The notes under the pieces: model-generated
What the model was told of the DNA's origin: nothing
Databases searched by the model: none
What the model saw: the letters and a program-made list of their open reading frames with translations, nothing else
Part shown: piece by piece, positions 1-12,503 of the stretch
Numbering within the stretch: the first letter of the stretch is position 1
Layout: each line of letters opens with the position of its first letter
Made by a program: the position numbers and the translations under genes
Source: Leptobrachium leishanense
Taxonomy: Eukaryota; Chordata; Amphibia; Anura; Megophryidae
Direction: 5' to 3'
Length of the DNA: 64,000 bases
NCBI GenBank assembly: GCA_009667805.1
Contig: CM019063.1
Location: 349,498,862-349,562,861, forward strand

Positions 1-214
1 GCTCATGCATATGTCCCCCAGCTCATGGATAATGCCCCCCAGCTCATGGATATTGCCCCCCCGCTCATGGATATGCCCCCAGCTCATGGATATGCCCCCA
101 GCTCATGGATATGCCCCCAGCTCATGGATATGCCCCCCAGCTCATGGATATGCCCCCCCGCTCATGGATTTGCCCCCCGCTCATGGATTTGCCCCCCGCT
201 CATGGATAATGCCC
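1..214. repeat. minisatellite, about 19-20 bp unit
   Basis: About eleven tandem copies of a unit reading roughly 'GCCCCCAGCTCATGGATAT', with small length changes in the C-run and AT part. It is open in several frames and gives a spurious repetitive protein (APxHGYAP / SSWICP). The same unit recurs inside the hAT elements at 1241-1877 and 26884-28668. Confidence 0.9.
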
Positions 215-230
215 GCACCCGGCACTATCC

Positions 231-629
231 GCACATACTTACCTTCCTGGGCGACGCCGGGAAAGTCTTCGCACACGCTCCTTGGAAGGCCCCCCAGCCG
301 CGATCACATGGTCCCACGTGGTTGCGGCTGGGGGCCTTCCAACGAGCGCACGCGCGGAAACTTTCCCGGCGTTGCCCAGGAAGGTAAGTATGAACGCGGT
401 CAGTGCCAGGTGCCTGTCCGAATGCTGTATCGGCATTCGGACAGGCCCCTGCAGCTGCTCTCCTCACTGTTTCATACTTACCTTCCTGGGCGACGCCGGG
501 AAAGTTTCCGAGCGTACGCTCATTGGAAGGACCCCAGCCGCGACCACGTGGGACCATGTGATCGCGGCTGGGGGCCTTCCAAGGAGCGCGCAAAGACTTT
601 CCCGGCGTCGCCCAGGAAGGTAAGTATGA
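231..629. repeat. two GC-rich long palindromes in tandem
   Basis: 231-391 and 472-629 are each near-perfect inverted repeats. They open with 'CATACTTACCTTCCTGGG', close with its reverse complement 'CCCAGGAAGGTAAGTATG', and have a 'CAGCCGCGATCACATGG'-like centre. A shorter hairpin (about 410-446, arms 'GCCTGTCCGAATGC') lies between them, and a related half-copy follows at 648-676. Each palindrome could fold into a stem of about 60-70 bp. They belong to the hAT element that covers this region. Confidence 0.8.
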
Positions 630-1159
630 GCGGAGAGCAGCTGCAGGGCCTGTCCGAATGCCGATAGAGCATTCAGACAGCCGCCCCAGCCCCTCGGATG
701 CCGGCAAGCCGGCTCAATGCCGGCTTCCGGTATCGGAAAAAAATATCTGGGGTACTGCAGGAGTACCAAGTACTCCTGCAGTACCCGGTAATCGGCACCG
801 ATACTAGTATTGGTATCGGTGCAACCCTAGTTGTATATACTGTTTTCTCCCTGATGAAGTCTGTAGAATACAAGGACGAAACGCGTTGGGTTCCAAATAA
901 ACCTTTTAAAACCGGCTTCCATGGCGGTCCTGTGATAGCGGGATATACCAGAGAATATCGGCGAATTGGTAACATCAAAAGATACCTTTATATGCCTGTT
1001 ACTTCAAACGCTCAGTGAGTGAATTGGTACGAAGTTACTGAAATCATATTATCGTTATTGCATGGATAATATGGACTTTATGGTTTCCCAATGCTTTGTG
1101 TGTTTGCAATTAAGTAAACACCAAATTGTTTGTCTACAGTCAATTTGTCATTTGTCTAA

Positions 1160-1411
1160 CAGGGTTATTCAAAGAGAATCGAAAAGTCACCGCACGTTAG
1201 GTGACTTTTCGTTCTCTTCAATTCGAAAATCCCACTTCAGTAGGGATGCACGGATACCACTTTAAGACCGAGTACCGATACTTTTTAAAAAGTACTCACC
1301 GATACCGAGTACAATACTTTTATTTTGTCATGTGACCGCTTTCCAATAAGAACAGACCTCATATTAAAATGCCCCCAGCTCACATGTATATATCCCCCCG
1401 AGATAGAGATT

Positions 1412-1445
<34 letters not shown>

Positions 1446-2656
1446 CACACAGAATGCCCCCAGCTCTCATGGAGACTGCCCCCAGCTCTCATGGAGACTG
1501 CCCCCAGCTCTCATGGAGACTGCCCCCAGTGAACGCTCAGGAAGCTGGCTGCGTGCATGATTCACGTGGCCGCCAGGCGCATCTGTGACGCTGACTCTCG
1601 GCTGGAGGCAGCGTCACAGAAGCACCGCCGGCCACATGATCGCACCACAGCAGCGCAACCGGACCTTCGGAAGGGGTGAGTATTGCAGCCGCTGGAGGGT
1701 AACGCTGTCCGCGTGCTTTTCATGCATCCGGCCAGCTTCCCCAGCCCCGCGGATACCGGCAAGCCGGCCCAGCGCTGGCTTCCGGTATCAGGGGGGTGTG
1801 TCGGGCCATTTGCACGAGTACTAAGTACTCGTGCAAACGACAGTATCGGCACCGATAGTAGTATCGGTGCATCCCTACATTTCGGCAACCCTGCGGTGTA
1901 TTCAGCAAGCACCACAGGGCCGTCGTAGTGCAGGGAAAAGCTGCCGAAAACTCACCGCAAAACCCAGGCGAATGCACACCGAAACCCGCAAAAACATCTG
2001 GATTAACCCCGCCAAACACTCCGGAGTAACTCGAGCAGCCGCTGGAAAAACCCGAAACCACAGACGAATGGAGTGAAGAAAAAAAACCAGTTTGCTTGAT
2101 GGTTTGAAAAGTAAAACGCTGTTTGCAAAGAAACTACAGAACGAAAATGTCTGAAATTTACATATAAGATCCAATGAATGAAAATAAAAAGGGCTGTTAC
2201 AGAAAAAAAAAGACGATTTAAAAAAAAAAGAAAGAAAAAAATGTTTGCAAAAAAATGCCTACACGATCCTAAAAAAATAAATATAAAAGTAAAGAGACTT
2301 TTTACTGCAGAATATTAAAATAAACGGTTTATTAGATATTGTATTAAAACGGCAATATTTTTAACATTGAAGCCTATGGGATTTGCCTGAATAAACCTGA
2401 CAAATGAAGCCACCGAATGGCAGGGCATTTCGGCAACCTTTCACTGCTGGTTTTTGTTCTCTGAATAGCCGAAGCATTGCTTCTCTATGGGGATTTCACT
2501 ACCCTCGAACAGGCACCGTATGTGCAGGCAATTCGCCAACATTTGACGAACTGTCCGCTCTCTGAATAGCCGAATGGCCAGGAAAGGTGACCGTAAACCG
2601 ATTTTCAGCGTTCAGTTACCTTTCGGCCCCAATTCGGAAATCTTTGAATAACCCTG
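1160..2656. mobile_element. CAGGGTTATTC element, long form, copy 1 (interrupted)
   Basis: It starts 'CAGGGTTATTCAAAGAG' and ends 'CTTTGAATAACCCTG', and is flanked by TAA on both sides (3-bp duplication). Just inside the left end is a hairpin (GAAAAGTCACCG / CGNTAGGTGACTTTTC). Other copies show a matching hairpin just inside the right end. The hAT element at 1241-1877 splits it. Two further long copies lie at 33419-34342 and 54871-55797. There is no open frame of meaning, so it is non-autonomous. The superfamily is uncertain: a 3-bp duplication fits PIF/Harbinger or CACTA-like elements. Confidence 0.8.
1241..1877. mobile_element. hAT-type MITE with internal minisatellite
   Basis: The termini are 'TAGGGATGCACGGATACC' and its inverted counterpart ending 'TATCGGTGCATCCCTA'. 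The flanks are CACTTCAG and CATTTCGG, a decayed 8-bp duplication. The uninterrupted sequence at 33500-33520 (CCCATTTCGGTGACC) represents the empty site and confirms the borders. The inside holds a short (TA)n tract (about 1412-1442), four tandem 'GCCCCCAGCTCTCATGGAGACT' units (about 1454-1530, written here only as a 22-bp unit beginning GCCCCCAG), and a GC-rich palindrome (about 1580-1650). Confidence 0.85.
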
Positions 2657-3029
2657 TAAGTAATGTTTAAGAACACTAATACAAGTGAATGTAACGTATT
2701 CTAATTAATAGGAAAATTTGCTATGGTTTCCAATTGTGTAGCCCAACTTGGCTGAAATTCCTTTTCTCTCCTAATTAAAATCTATATATACATTACCATA
2801 ATTATTAACTATTACGTTTGGGTTTATTCACTATTATGAAATGGTTTCAGTTCAACTGCAAATTTCAACAGAGAACTAACGTAAATTCTCAATTTCTACT
2901 TTTATTGTACTTTGCAGAGTTGTTGCTAAAAATGTATCAGCATCTCACTTTCCATCTCTCTAGCAGACAAAGTGAACCTGTCATGTAAAGCCAGGGAGCA
3001 TGTACAATCATAACATCTCTATTAGAGAG
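2657..3029. other. no gene seen
   Basis: AT-rich unique-looking sequence between the CAGGGTTATTC element and the SINE. It has no long open frame, RNA gene or recognisable repeat. Confidence 0.6.
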
Positions 3030-3215
3030 TACAGGTAACATCACTGCTCTGTGTGGAGAGAGACTGTGGAGACACAGGTTCGATCCCAGCAAGAGCACCT
3101 CTCCAGTAAGTGTCCTTGGGCAAGACACTTAACGGTACATACTCGCCACCCAGGACATGCTTGAATACGAGAGATATCTCAATGTATCCTTCCTGGTAAA
3201 ATCCTGTCTCAAAAA
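3030..3215 (+). mobile_element. tRNA-derived SINE with L2-like tail
   Basis: A polymerase III B box 'GGTTCGATCC' lies at 3078-3087. It is followed by a conserved core 'TGTCCTTGGGCAAGACACTT' and a tail ending 'TCCTTCCTGGTAAAATCC'. The tail matches the 3' end of the L2-like LINE at 13490-13965, so the SINE is probably mobilised by that LINE, as in V-SINE families. The A box is degenerate. A second copy split by a hAT element is at 52500-56090. Confidence 0.7.
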
Positions 3216-3431
3216 AATGTCAATTTGCATACCTCACAGAAAAAGAGGGTATCTGTATATATGTGTGTAGCGCTCACTCCCGGAGGAGCCGCTGAAATTG
3301 AACCTCGGGTCAGTCTCCCCGCACTAGGGAATAAATATACTCCAGCACCGTCGTGGATTTTATAAATGATATAGTTTACTAGATAAACTGGCATATAATA
3401 AGTAACACGTATACATATATATATTTACAGT

Positions 3432-3517
3432 ACTTCGTAATGCGGGAAACGCGCAGCGGAAAAGAAATACAAGGCTTCGTAATTCGAGAAACGCGCAGCG
3501 GAAAAGAAATACAAGGC
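3432..3517. repeat. 42-bp tandem repeat, left pair
   Basis: Two tandem copies of a unit containing 'GAAACGCGCAGCGGAAAAG'. An equivalent pair sits at 5313-5391 on the far side of the AT-rich insert. The shorter relative at 29116-30055 has only one diverged unit, so the unit was duplicated before or during the insertion. Confidence 0.8.
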
Positions 3518-5312
3518 TTCGGTCGGATATAATCTCTGCACGTGAATACAACACGTTATATATTGGACTTATCAGCCAAGCCTCCAATATGTCTATATTG
3601 GACTTACTGGACCTACCTCGGCAGTTGCCTCCAATATATCAGGAATTATTATTTCATAGGAAATCCATACAAGACACAAATATCAATCGTTTATCCTGAA
3701 TTCTTTTAATTGTCTGTGTTTTGCTTTAAAAAATACAATAATCAATAATCGGATAAAAATATATATATATTTATTACGTATACAAAAAAGTTTCAAATCT
3801 CATATCATAAACAAAAATTTATAAACCACAATCCATCAGCATATAAAAACTAGCTTCACAATATATGTATCTCCGGTTAGTAACTGCATATATGATTAAT
3901 ATCATTTACCTTATCAGTTAGTAACTAATACACAAATGGTTAATAAACATTTCTGCTAAATACAACATGCATTTCCCAGCAAACAATGTTTATCCAGCCA
4001 GCTCTTATAGATATATATATATCTCTATGCTACATGGATCAACAAAAGATGAGCTAATTTAATGATAAGTAATAAAAACTTATTTAGTGAATCCTCCCCT
4101 AATCTCGAGAATCAAACTTCTAATCTTTTGCTTTTTATTTTGTAGTTCTATAATTCTTTGCCTATTAATTATAATCACAGCAATTTCCAGATTCAATATA
4201 TATATTGGTATCAATCTTACAACATTTCTTTTAGGAATAAATCCTTATATCCACTTCTTCATATTTCTATCTGCAGAATAGAAAATACTTAGAATTTGGA
4301 TCTAACCGTATCTGAGAAGTCTCAGTCTACGTTGCAAGAATATCTACAAATATATATATATTTACATTAATTCCTTAATACATTACCTGTCCAATTTGGA
4401 TGTTGATAAGTCTGCCTTGAAATTCCTGATATAATATTTTTGGAATGTGTGAAGATTATCGATATCAGATAATCAATGCATGTGAGTTAGAGATTTGGTG
4501 AGAATCTTGATTGCCTCATGTCCTGGGATCTGCTATGTGTACTGGACATCTGAATGCATTGCGGTGTGAGTCTCTGAATGCTGGAATCTCCGACTGACTT
4601 GCAACTAACATTGCCGCCAATTTGACGTCACTGGCAATATTATTAAATCTAATATTTACTATCCTCTAGAGGGCAGTATTGCACTTCTTAATTCAACCAT
4701 TTCTTTTTAATATTCTTATCTCGGGTCAAAAGTTCAATCTACACAAAGACCTTCTCTTCTCCCAGTCACTAGACACTGTCTACCTAATTTATATCCCTAC
4801 TCCCTTTTGGTTACTCAGAGTCCTATCAGCTAAATTCTTTTCTGGTTAACTCAACAGAATCTATTCTTTAGTAATTTTTATGATTTACCAATTATATACT
4901 TTCTACAATATTTATTGGAGTATATATTTCCTACTGTAAATATAATAAAATATACCTTGATTATAAACATATATTTTGTGAATATAAATCTATATTACAG
5001 AAGATTAACTCTTATTCCTATACCCAAAAGACAAAAGATCTTTTGTTTTAAAAACTTAAGACAGACCAATAAATTTAATTATGACACGTCTTAGCACTTA
5101 ACTCTAGCCTTATCACACACAAACATTCTAGGTTCCTTCATGTCTGGCACTTCTTAAAAAAATATAAAAAAGACTTCACCCAGGAATGAACTCTGTAAAA
5201 AAAAAAATCTCGTTCATTTCTAAACCTAGAGAAATTTGAAAGAAAAACTGTCTTTAAAAACAAAATGGCTACAGACATCCATTTTAATTTTTCCCTTGTG
5301 TAATATACCCGA
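3518..5312. mobile_element. AT-rich insert inside the LTR-like element
   Basis: This block of about 1.8 kb is absent from the sister copy at 29116-30055. It starts near 'GTCGGATATAAT' and ends near the inverted counterpart 'ATATACCCGAC', so it may have imperfect terminal inverted repeats of about 12 bp. It is very AT-rich with many short (TA)n runs and has no open frame of interest. Its class is unknown. Confidence 0.45.
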
Positions 5313-5391
5313 CACTTCGTAATTCGAGAAACGCGCAGCGGAAAAGAAATACAAGGCTTCGTAATTCGAGAAACGCGCAGCGGAAAAGAGA
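5313..5391. repeat. 42-bp tandem repeat, right pair
   Basis: Two copies of the unit seen at 3432-3517, again with 'GAAACGCGCAGCGGAAAAG'. They flank the AT-rich insert on its right side. Confidence 0.8.
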
Positions 5392-6256
5392 AAAATATAT
5401 ATTTAACCCCCTTTGTGGTTGGGGAGTGAGTCCCGTATAGGTTATGTCCCAGAGAATGTAGGTGTGTGTGTGTGTTGGTACCCGGGTACAATATTCAACT
5501 GGCCAGTGAATTATTTATGAGGTATCTTCGACTAGTCAAGTTGGGGCCATGTGGGTTTTGGAACAAACTGCAGCGTGCTTTCTAGTTTCACAACGGCCTG
5601 GAAGGCCTCTCACCCATCCGCCAGATACTTGGTGCTCCGCTCGACCCAGGACGTCTCTCCGCTCGATTTTGACTGGGATTCTCTGTGTTACCGGATCCGC
5701 TGTCTTGCTTTCCTGCAGCTGCCACAAGATGTCCAGCTCACCGCCTGCACTCCCTGTCAGATCGATCTGCGGTTCTCCTAACTCGGGGTCCTCCAGCTCA
5801 CTCGGTATCAGCGTGGGTTGTTCTGGTGAATCACTGGGTCTTCTTCTCATAAGGCGGAATAACCCAGTCTTTAGCTCTGTCAGGCCGCACCTGCGCTCCG
5901 GCCTAGTCACTATCACGTTCTGCTGCACTACGTATTGCTCCTCTCACTCCCTGGCGCGCTCTGCCAGCTCTCTCCACGAGGCTCAGGATGTCAGCGTCTG
6001 TGTCCCACCCACTTCCTGTGTCCGCTCGCAAAGCATGCCGGGAAATGTAGTCCCAATGTTCAGTGTCTCACACCGCACTTGTCTCCCTCCGGTGGCCAAA
6101 AGCAAGTACTACAACGGCAAGGGATTTAAAACCAGCGCTACATGTGCAAATAGTCTTAACTAGTAAGCTGATTACTAAATACTGCAGGAAAGTGCTTCCC
6201 TGCAGTATATGAATTCTGCAATTAGAAGGGAAGCACTCAAAGTCAAATCATCTTAA

Positions 6257-6653
6257 CCCATTCACTACCAAGATCGAGATATCTCAGGCTTCAAAAAAGG
6301 CACCATCTGATGTCGCTGATCTGCAGCCCAAAAGCAAACAAAATTCATTTGCTTTTGGGCTGCAGAAGGTGCCCCCAAAGTTTTAAAAATGCCCAAAGAG
6401 CTAAAACTGTAAAATCAGCTGAATGAACCTCTGAAATATCGGGCTTTCAATAGCATTCAGCAGCCAATGCAGGGGGAAAAAAAACCCCTAGACCTGTAAC
6501 TCAATTTTGCAGTAGATGGTGCCATCTACTGGCCAAATAGGTTATTTGCAGTAGTAACTATTACTGAATAAAAAATAATTTTTCTATACAAACCACTGGT
6601 TTCTGACCATGTTTTTTTAAAAAAAAATAAAAAATCACTTGGTAGTGAAGGGG
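6257..6653. mobile_element. piggyBac-type MITE
   Basis: Flanked by TTAA at 6253-6256 and 6654-6657. The terminal inverted repeats are 'CCCATTCACTACCAAG' and the reverse of 'CTTGGTAGTGAAGGGG'. It has no coding capacity. A strong internal hairpin at about 6321-6365 has arms 'CTGCAGCCCAAAAGCAAA'. TTAA duplications and CCC termini are typical of piggyBac. Confidence 0.85.
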
Positions 6654-6657
6654 TTAA

Positions 6658-7218
6658 TCAATGAATAATATATATAGATGTATCAGATAGTTAAGTATTA
6701 TTCTCAAATTCTTCCTGCACTTCCTGGCAGTTTGCCAGTTACAAGTTGGGCGAACTGTATCCACCGAAGTTGAAACATTTTGTACAATAGTGGACTGAGA
6801 ATAGCCAAATAGACTTAAGTTCTATTGCTGAACAATGGTGGTATAGTCACTTACCGTTGTTTGAAACAATTTTGCCTGTCGATTTTACTTGCTTGTGTAG
6901 CTGAGGTGTACCATAGCTGCAAACTGATTTTTACGGTTGATTGCCACAGCAGTGAATATCAGTGCATATTGAATATCCCCCTAGTGTCTTCACTAACATT
7001 TACACAGTGAATTATTGATATCCCAGCGAGTTCACCCTTGATACAGCTTACCTTTTACATTTCTTTGCTTTTAATTGACAGTGCAAGTCTCAGAATGAGA
7101 TCTCAGACGAGATATGCGGGTCTCCAACCTGTGTCCCTCCTTGACTTGAAGCACTTTAGGGAAACATAGGAGCCATAAGAAAGTCCATATTTGAGCTGCT
7201 GCGGCGGTACTTTGAACT
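6658..7218. other. no gene seen
   Basis: Unique-looking sequence between a piggyBac-type MITE and a solo LTR. No open frame, RNA gene or repeat stands out. Confidence 0.5.
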
Positions 7219-7949
7219 TGTAACGGTTAGCCCCTGCTTGGGCCATCGTGGTGGCTTGGAACAGGAGATGAAGCCCTTAAGGCAGGTGAGTAACTGACTG
7301 GACACAAGGACAGACGGATTTCTCCAAAACCAAGGAGCACCAAAAAACAACAGAATTGCCACTAAGCTCCGAAGGCTTCAAGACCGACAGACAACTTAGG
7401 ACACTCAGAAACACAATGATACGCCTGCCAATCCGTGAATTGAGCAGGCTGCAGGGCAGTCGGAGAAACACAAAGATACACTTGACAATCCGTGAAGTGA
7501 GCAGGCTGAAGGACAGTAAACAAAACAGACTATACTAAAAGAGGTCCTTATAAGCGGCCTCTGAATAATATACTAAACTAAGACAGACAAGGTACATAAA
7601 ACATGAAACATACAAGAATCGTCAATCAGGCAGAGGTTGGCAACAGATCAGAAATATACGGTACCAGGGGGGAGTAGAAGGGATAGTCAAAAATAAAGCC
7701 GAGGTCAGAACCAGAAAACACTTGAACAGGAATGCTTTGCAGCAACTCAGGAAACACGAAACAGGCAGAACCACCATCAAACTCCACAAACAGTCAATGA
7801 GGCTCTGTGCTGCTGGGAATATATAGGGAGTGGGTCTGTGTGATTGGGCCATGTGACCCCAGACCAGGAGATCACAACAGAGACACACCATAGGGGAAAA
7901 ACAAACATGAAGACCCTTCATCACCAGGGGGCAAGGCCGAGACGTGACA
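7219..7949 (-). mobile_element. solo LTR, Gypsy-like
   Basis: On the plus strand it runs from 'TGTAACGG' to 'GAGACGTGACA', with GAACT on both sides as a 5-bp duplication. Read on the minus strand it starts 'TGTCACGTCTCGG'. It has a TATA-like 'TATATATT' near 7830 and a likely transcript start at 'CTCATTGACTG' some 25-30 nt further on. That start resembles the one in the chromovirus LTR (CTCATTGATT). Two tandem units of about 57 bp lie at about 7408-7520. No internal region remains, so it arose by LTR-LTR recombination. Confidence 0.8.
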
Positions 7950-8941
7950 GAACTTTGGGCTGCACTATTCACTGTCTGATTCCAGTTTGCATTTTTGTTT
8001 CTGCTTTTGCACTTATCCACATGCAGAGGTAGCTACAGGTGCAGCCTTTCTGCCTGATTTTGGTACTGATATTTAAGGGAGGTGTAACAACCTCTCTAGT
8101 GCTTGTGCATGTGCTCACCTGTCTTGCTCCCTAGAGTACCTCTGCTGTATATCTTCAAGGGAAGCCAAGTCCTATTTCTGGCTAGTTCCTGACTTTGTCG
8201 TGTGCCACTGCCAAGCCAGCCACTGTTAGGACCCTGACCAGTGTCTGCATAAAACAGATTTCTGGGCAGCACTCATGTGCTGCTTAGCACCAGCACTGAA
8301 TTCTGAAAACAAGCCGTTATAAACACACCACAAACAGTTAAGCACCGCATAACACACCTGAATAAAGGGCTCTGCCCCCCCTTCCACAATGTAAGCTCAA
8401 CCCTTGTAGTGAGCAGACCTGTACTCTGCAACTTGCCCCGATTACAAAGCCTGCTGTGTTACCCCAAGTCTTACCGTGATCCCCTCTCCTTAACTGGTCC
8501 CTGTGTGTTTTTCCAGCCTCCTCTATCCAAGTATGGACTGCATCTATTGATTCCTGTAACAACAACTACATCTCCTATCACCCTTAGTTACCAGCCTGGT
8601 TAGTTTCCTATTTTGTCACCCTAACCCACCCTGACCCCTGTCTGTGTGCAAAGCAACTGCATTGAGGGCCTTTGCCACAATCTGATGCCACCCAGGTACC
8701 TGCCACTGCTCCACATTCCAGAGAGTCATTGTTCGCCCATATACCAGATATCCTCAGCCAACCTTGCCCCAGTATTCAGCTTTTCCATTCTTGTTGTGAA
8801 TGTCCCTATGTCTTGTCTTGCCCAATTGTGTATTTCAGTGTTCTGTCTTAACCCTGTGTCTCAGCTTTTTTTCTGTTCTGCCCCTCATTCTGGTTTGTTT
8901 CTTATAGCCCCTGTGACAACTTGTTTCTGGTTATCCTAATC
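7950..8941. other. no gene seen, possible old LTR or transposon debris
   Basis: Pyrimidine-rich, non-coding sequence. Stretches such as 8080-8240 have the composition of a Gypsy 5' leader, but I could not define ends or target duplications. Confidence 0.4.
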
Positions 8942-9123
8942 CAGTGTTTCCCAAACCTGTCCTCAGGACCCGCTAACATGCCAGGTTTGACAGATATCTG
9001 AAGCACAGCACAGGTGACATGATTTGCTGCTCAGTGATTGCAGGATTCAGTCTGCATTTCCCCAAGGTGATCTGTAAAATCTGGCCTGGTTGGGGGTCCT
9101 GAGGACAGGTTTGGGAAACACTG
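8942..9123. mobile_element. short hAT MITE
   Basis: The inverted ends are 'CAGTGTTTCCCAAACCTG' and the reverse of 'CAGGTTTGGGAAACACTG', continuing inward for about 30 bp. TCCTAATC occurs on both sides (8934-8941 and 9124-9131), a perfect 8-bp duplication as expected for hAT. It is 182 bp long with no coding capacity. Confidence 0.93.
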
Positions 9124-9131
9124 TCCTAATC

Positions 9132-10069
9132 CCTCACCTTTAGCCAAATTATCTGCCTATGTTTAACATTACTGCAGTAAACTCCCTTTTTGAACGTATA
9201 CTGGGTTCTTACATGTCAAAACCCCATAAACATGATAAAATTAGGTCTTCCCAAACAGCCGTTTTTCTTAAAACAATTTACAATGAATAATTACTGTTTA
9301 CCTTTTGGGTTACTCTTTCCTCTTGCTCTTTCCTTACAAGTTTTAGTTGTATGTCCTTTTCTTCCTTTGACACAGAAAATTCTAAAAAAGGAGGTAACAA
9401 GGGAGGATAGGTTTTATTAAATGTCAGAAATAAATAGGGCATAAGGTGATACCAAGTAAAAAAAACCTAAACAAGCTAGATTTAAACAATTTATTTTAAA
9501 CAAGAAATTACAAAGTTGTTATTCGCCTCTCCATACATCTCATGCCCAACCACCCCCAAAAAACAAAACCACACACACACACCGAGCCAGGTCACAACTC
9601 AGACGTTAAAGGTAAGATGCAAATAGAAAACATTTGCTTCTGCCATTTGTAGCTCGCCTTTAGCATCTGTTTAACAACCAAGCCACTTTGTCAGCAGCTC
9701 GACTCGCAATACTTTCGAGCCACAGGATGATAACACTAGCAGCACTACGCGCTACGCTGTTATCAGCTCCAGGAGTACATCAGATTCCATGGAGATGGAA
9801 ATAACGTCACGCAAGTGACATCCGTCCAGGGTGGAGGAAGGATACATGGTGGAACACTGGGAACTATTTGTTCCCATTGTTCCTCTGCCCAAGGAGCGAG
9901 TAAGCAGTGGATTGCTTGTTCTTCAGCTGCTAGGGGCACATTAACTTCTCACATACAAAGTACAAACCTGAGCTTGCGTCTCGGATGTAAAAGGACATTG
10001 TAAAATTATGCACAGCGCTCGAGCCGTTACGTCCATCGATTCTCCTTCCAAATTGCTCTCTATTACCTC
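9132..10069. other. no gene seen
   Basis: Mixed sequence with a short (AC)n run near 9568. No convincing coding sequence or defined repeat. Confidence 0.5.
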
Positions 10070-10715
10070 CTCCCTGGGCCTTACACAGTGGTCCAACTCT
10101 CCTACCCACCAATCTGGCAAACACCTGGACTTTAATTTTCTACCATTTCCAACACACGTCTCCCCCTTTCCAATCACCACCTCCTCCTCTCCTGGGATCT
10201 TCTCCTGCTGCCAACCCAGACTCCTGCCCATATCCCACTCATTTTCTACCTCGAACGCACCTTTGTGCCCTGAATCCTAAACTACTCTCCACCGCTATCC
10301 ATCTTCTTCTTCCAATCTCAACTGCACTGACAAAGTCACTGATATCTACAACGCTGACTTCTCTACATCACTTGACAAACTTGCTTCTACCGCTCTCCAT
10401 CCTACACGCAGGCCTAACCGCCAACCGTGGCACACTAACTACACACTCTATCTTCGGCGGTGTTCTAGGGCAGCTGGACGTGTTTGGAGGAAGTCTCGCA
10501 CATCAGCCGACTTCCTGCACTACAAATTTATGCTTTGTTCCTACAGTCTCGCTCTATCCATCGCTGAACAATCTTATTTCTCGTCCCCGATCTCCACCTT
10601 TTCTCATGATTCTAGATGTCTTTTCATACATTCAATCTTCTAATGCGCCCCACTTCCACTCAACCTTCCACGGACCTCACAGCTGTCAGCTTTGCTGACT
10701 ACTTCACCAATAAAG
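10070..10715 (+). pseudogene. L2-like LINE fragment (endonuclease end and linker to RT)
   Basis: Shifting frames encode pieces that look like the end of an L2/CR1-group endonuclease (around 10095-10135, reading NSPTHQSGKHLDF). Downstream is the linker before the reverse transcriptase, with short peptides such as VWRKSRTSADFLHYK (about 10475-10520) and FADYFTNKV (about 10690-10715). Several frameshifts and stops make it a relic. The 3' end of a related LINE is at 13490-13965. The Tc1 element just downstream may have separated parts of one old copy. Family assignment is by protein resemblance only. Confidence 0.5.
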
Positions 10716-10898
10716 TATGCCTGTGTATATATTTATCCCCATTGTAACAATTTAATAGATATTAGTATCTTGGATATTACATATCAATGGTGATCTTTTT
10801 TATTTTAATGTCATTATTATTCATGGTTTCACTGAGGTTTATAATTTTATACACAATTCTATTGTTGTAATCTCACTTACTAATTCTCCTTCCTTATA

Positions 10899-12501
<1,603 letters not shown>

Positions 12502-12503
12502 TA

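Larger units (their letters stand above)
1..829. mobile_element. hAT-type non-autonomous element, left end outside the window
   Basis: The right end (about 700-829) closely resembles the right end of the complete element at 1241-1877. Both have the 'CCGGCAAGCCGGC' block, a 'GAGTAC..AAGTACTC' palindrome and a closing 'TATCGGTGCAnCCCTA'. That ending is the inverted form of the 'TAGGGATGCACNGATACC' terminus typical of a widespread hAT family. The left half is a minisatellite and the middle is a pair of GC-rich palindromes. No coding capacity is seen. The left terminus and target duplication cannot be checked because the element runs off the window. Confidence 0.65.
3266..6142. mobile_element. 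LTR-like element, TG...CA ends, copy 1 with insertion
   Basis: It begins 'TGTAGCGCTCACTCCC', ends 'AGCGCTACA', and is flanked by TGTG on both sides. The 940-bp copy at 29116-30055 has the same ends and a different 4-bp duplication (AAGA). Shared internal blocks include 'CTTCGACTAGTCAAGTTGGG' and 'ACCCGGGTAC'. This copy is about 1.9 kb longer because of an AT-rich insert at about 3518-5312. The simplest reading is a solo LTR. The 9-bp inverted ends also allow a DNA transposon. Open frames near 5549-6163 are not convincing genes. Confidence 0.65.

Noticed and set aside
5549..6163. 204-codon open frame at the right end of the LTR-like element
   Set aside because: No domain is recognisable, the sister copy at 29116-30055 does not keep the frame, and the region is probably non-coding LTR sequence.
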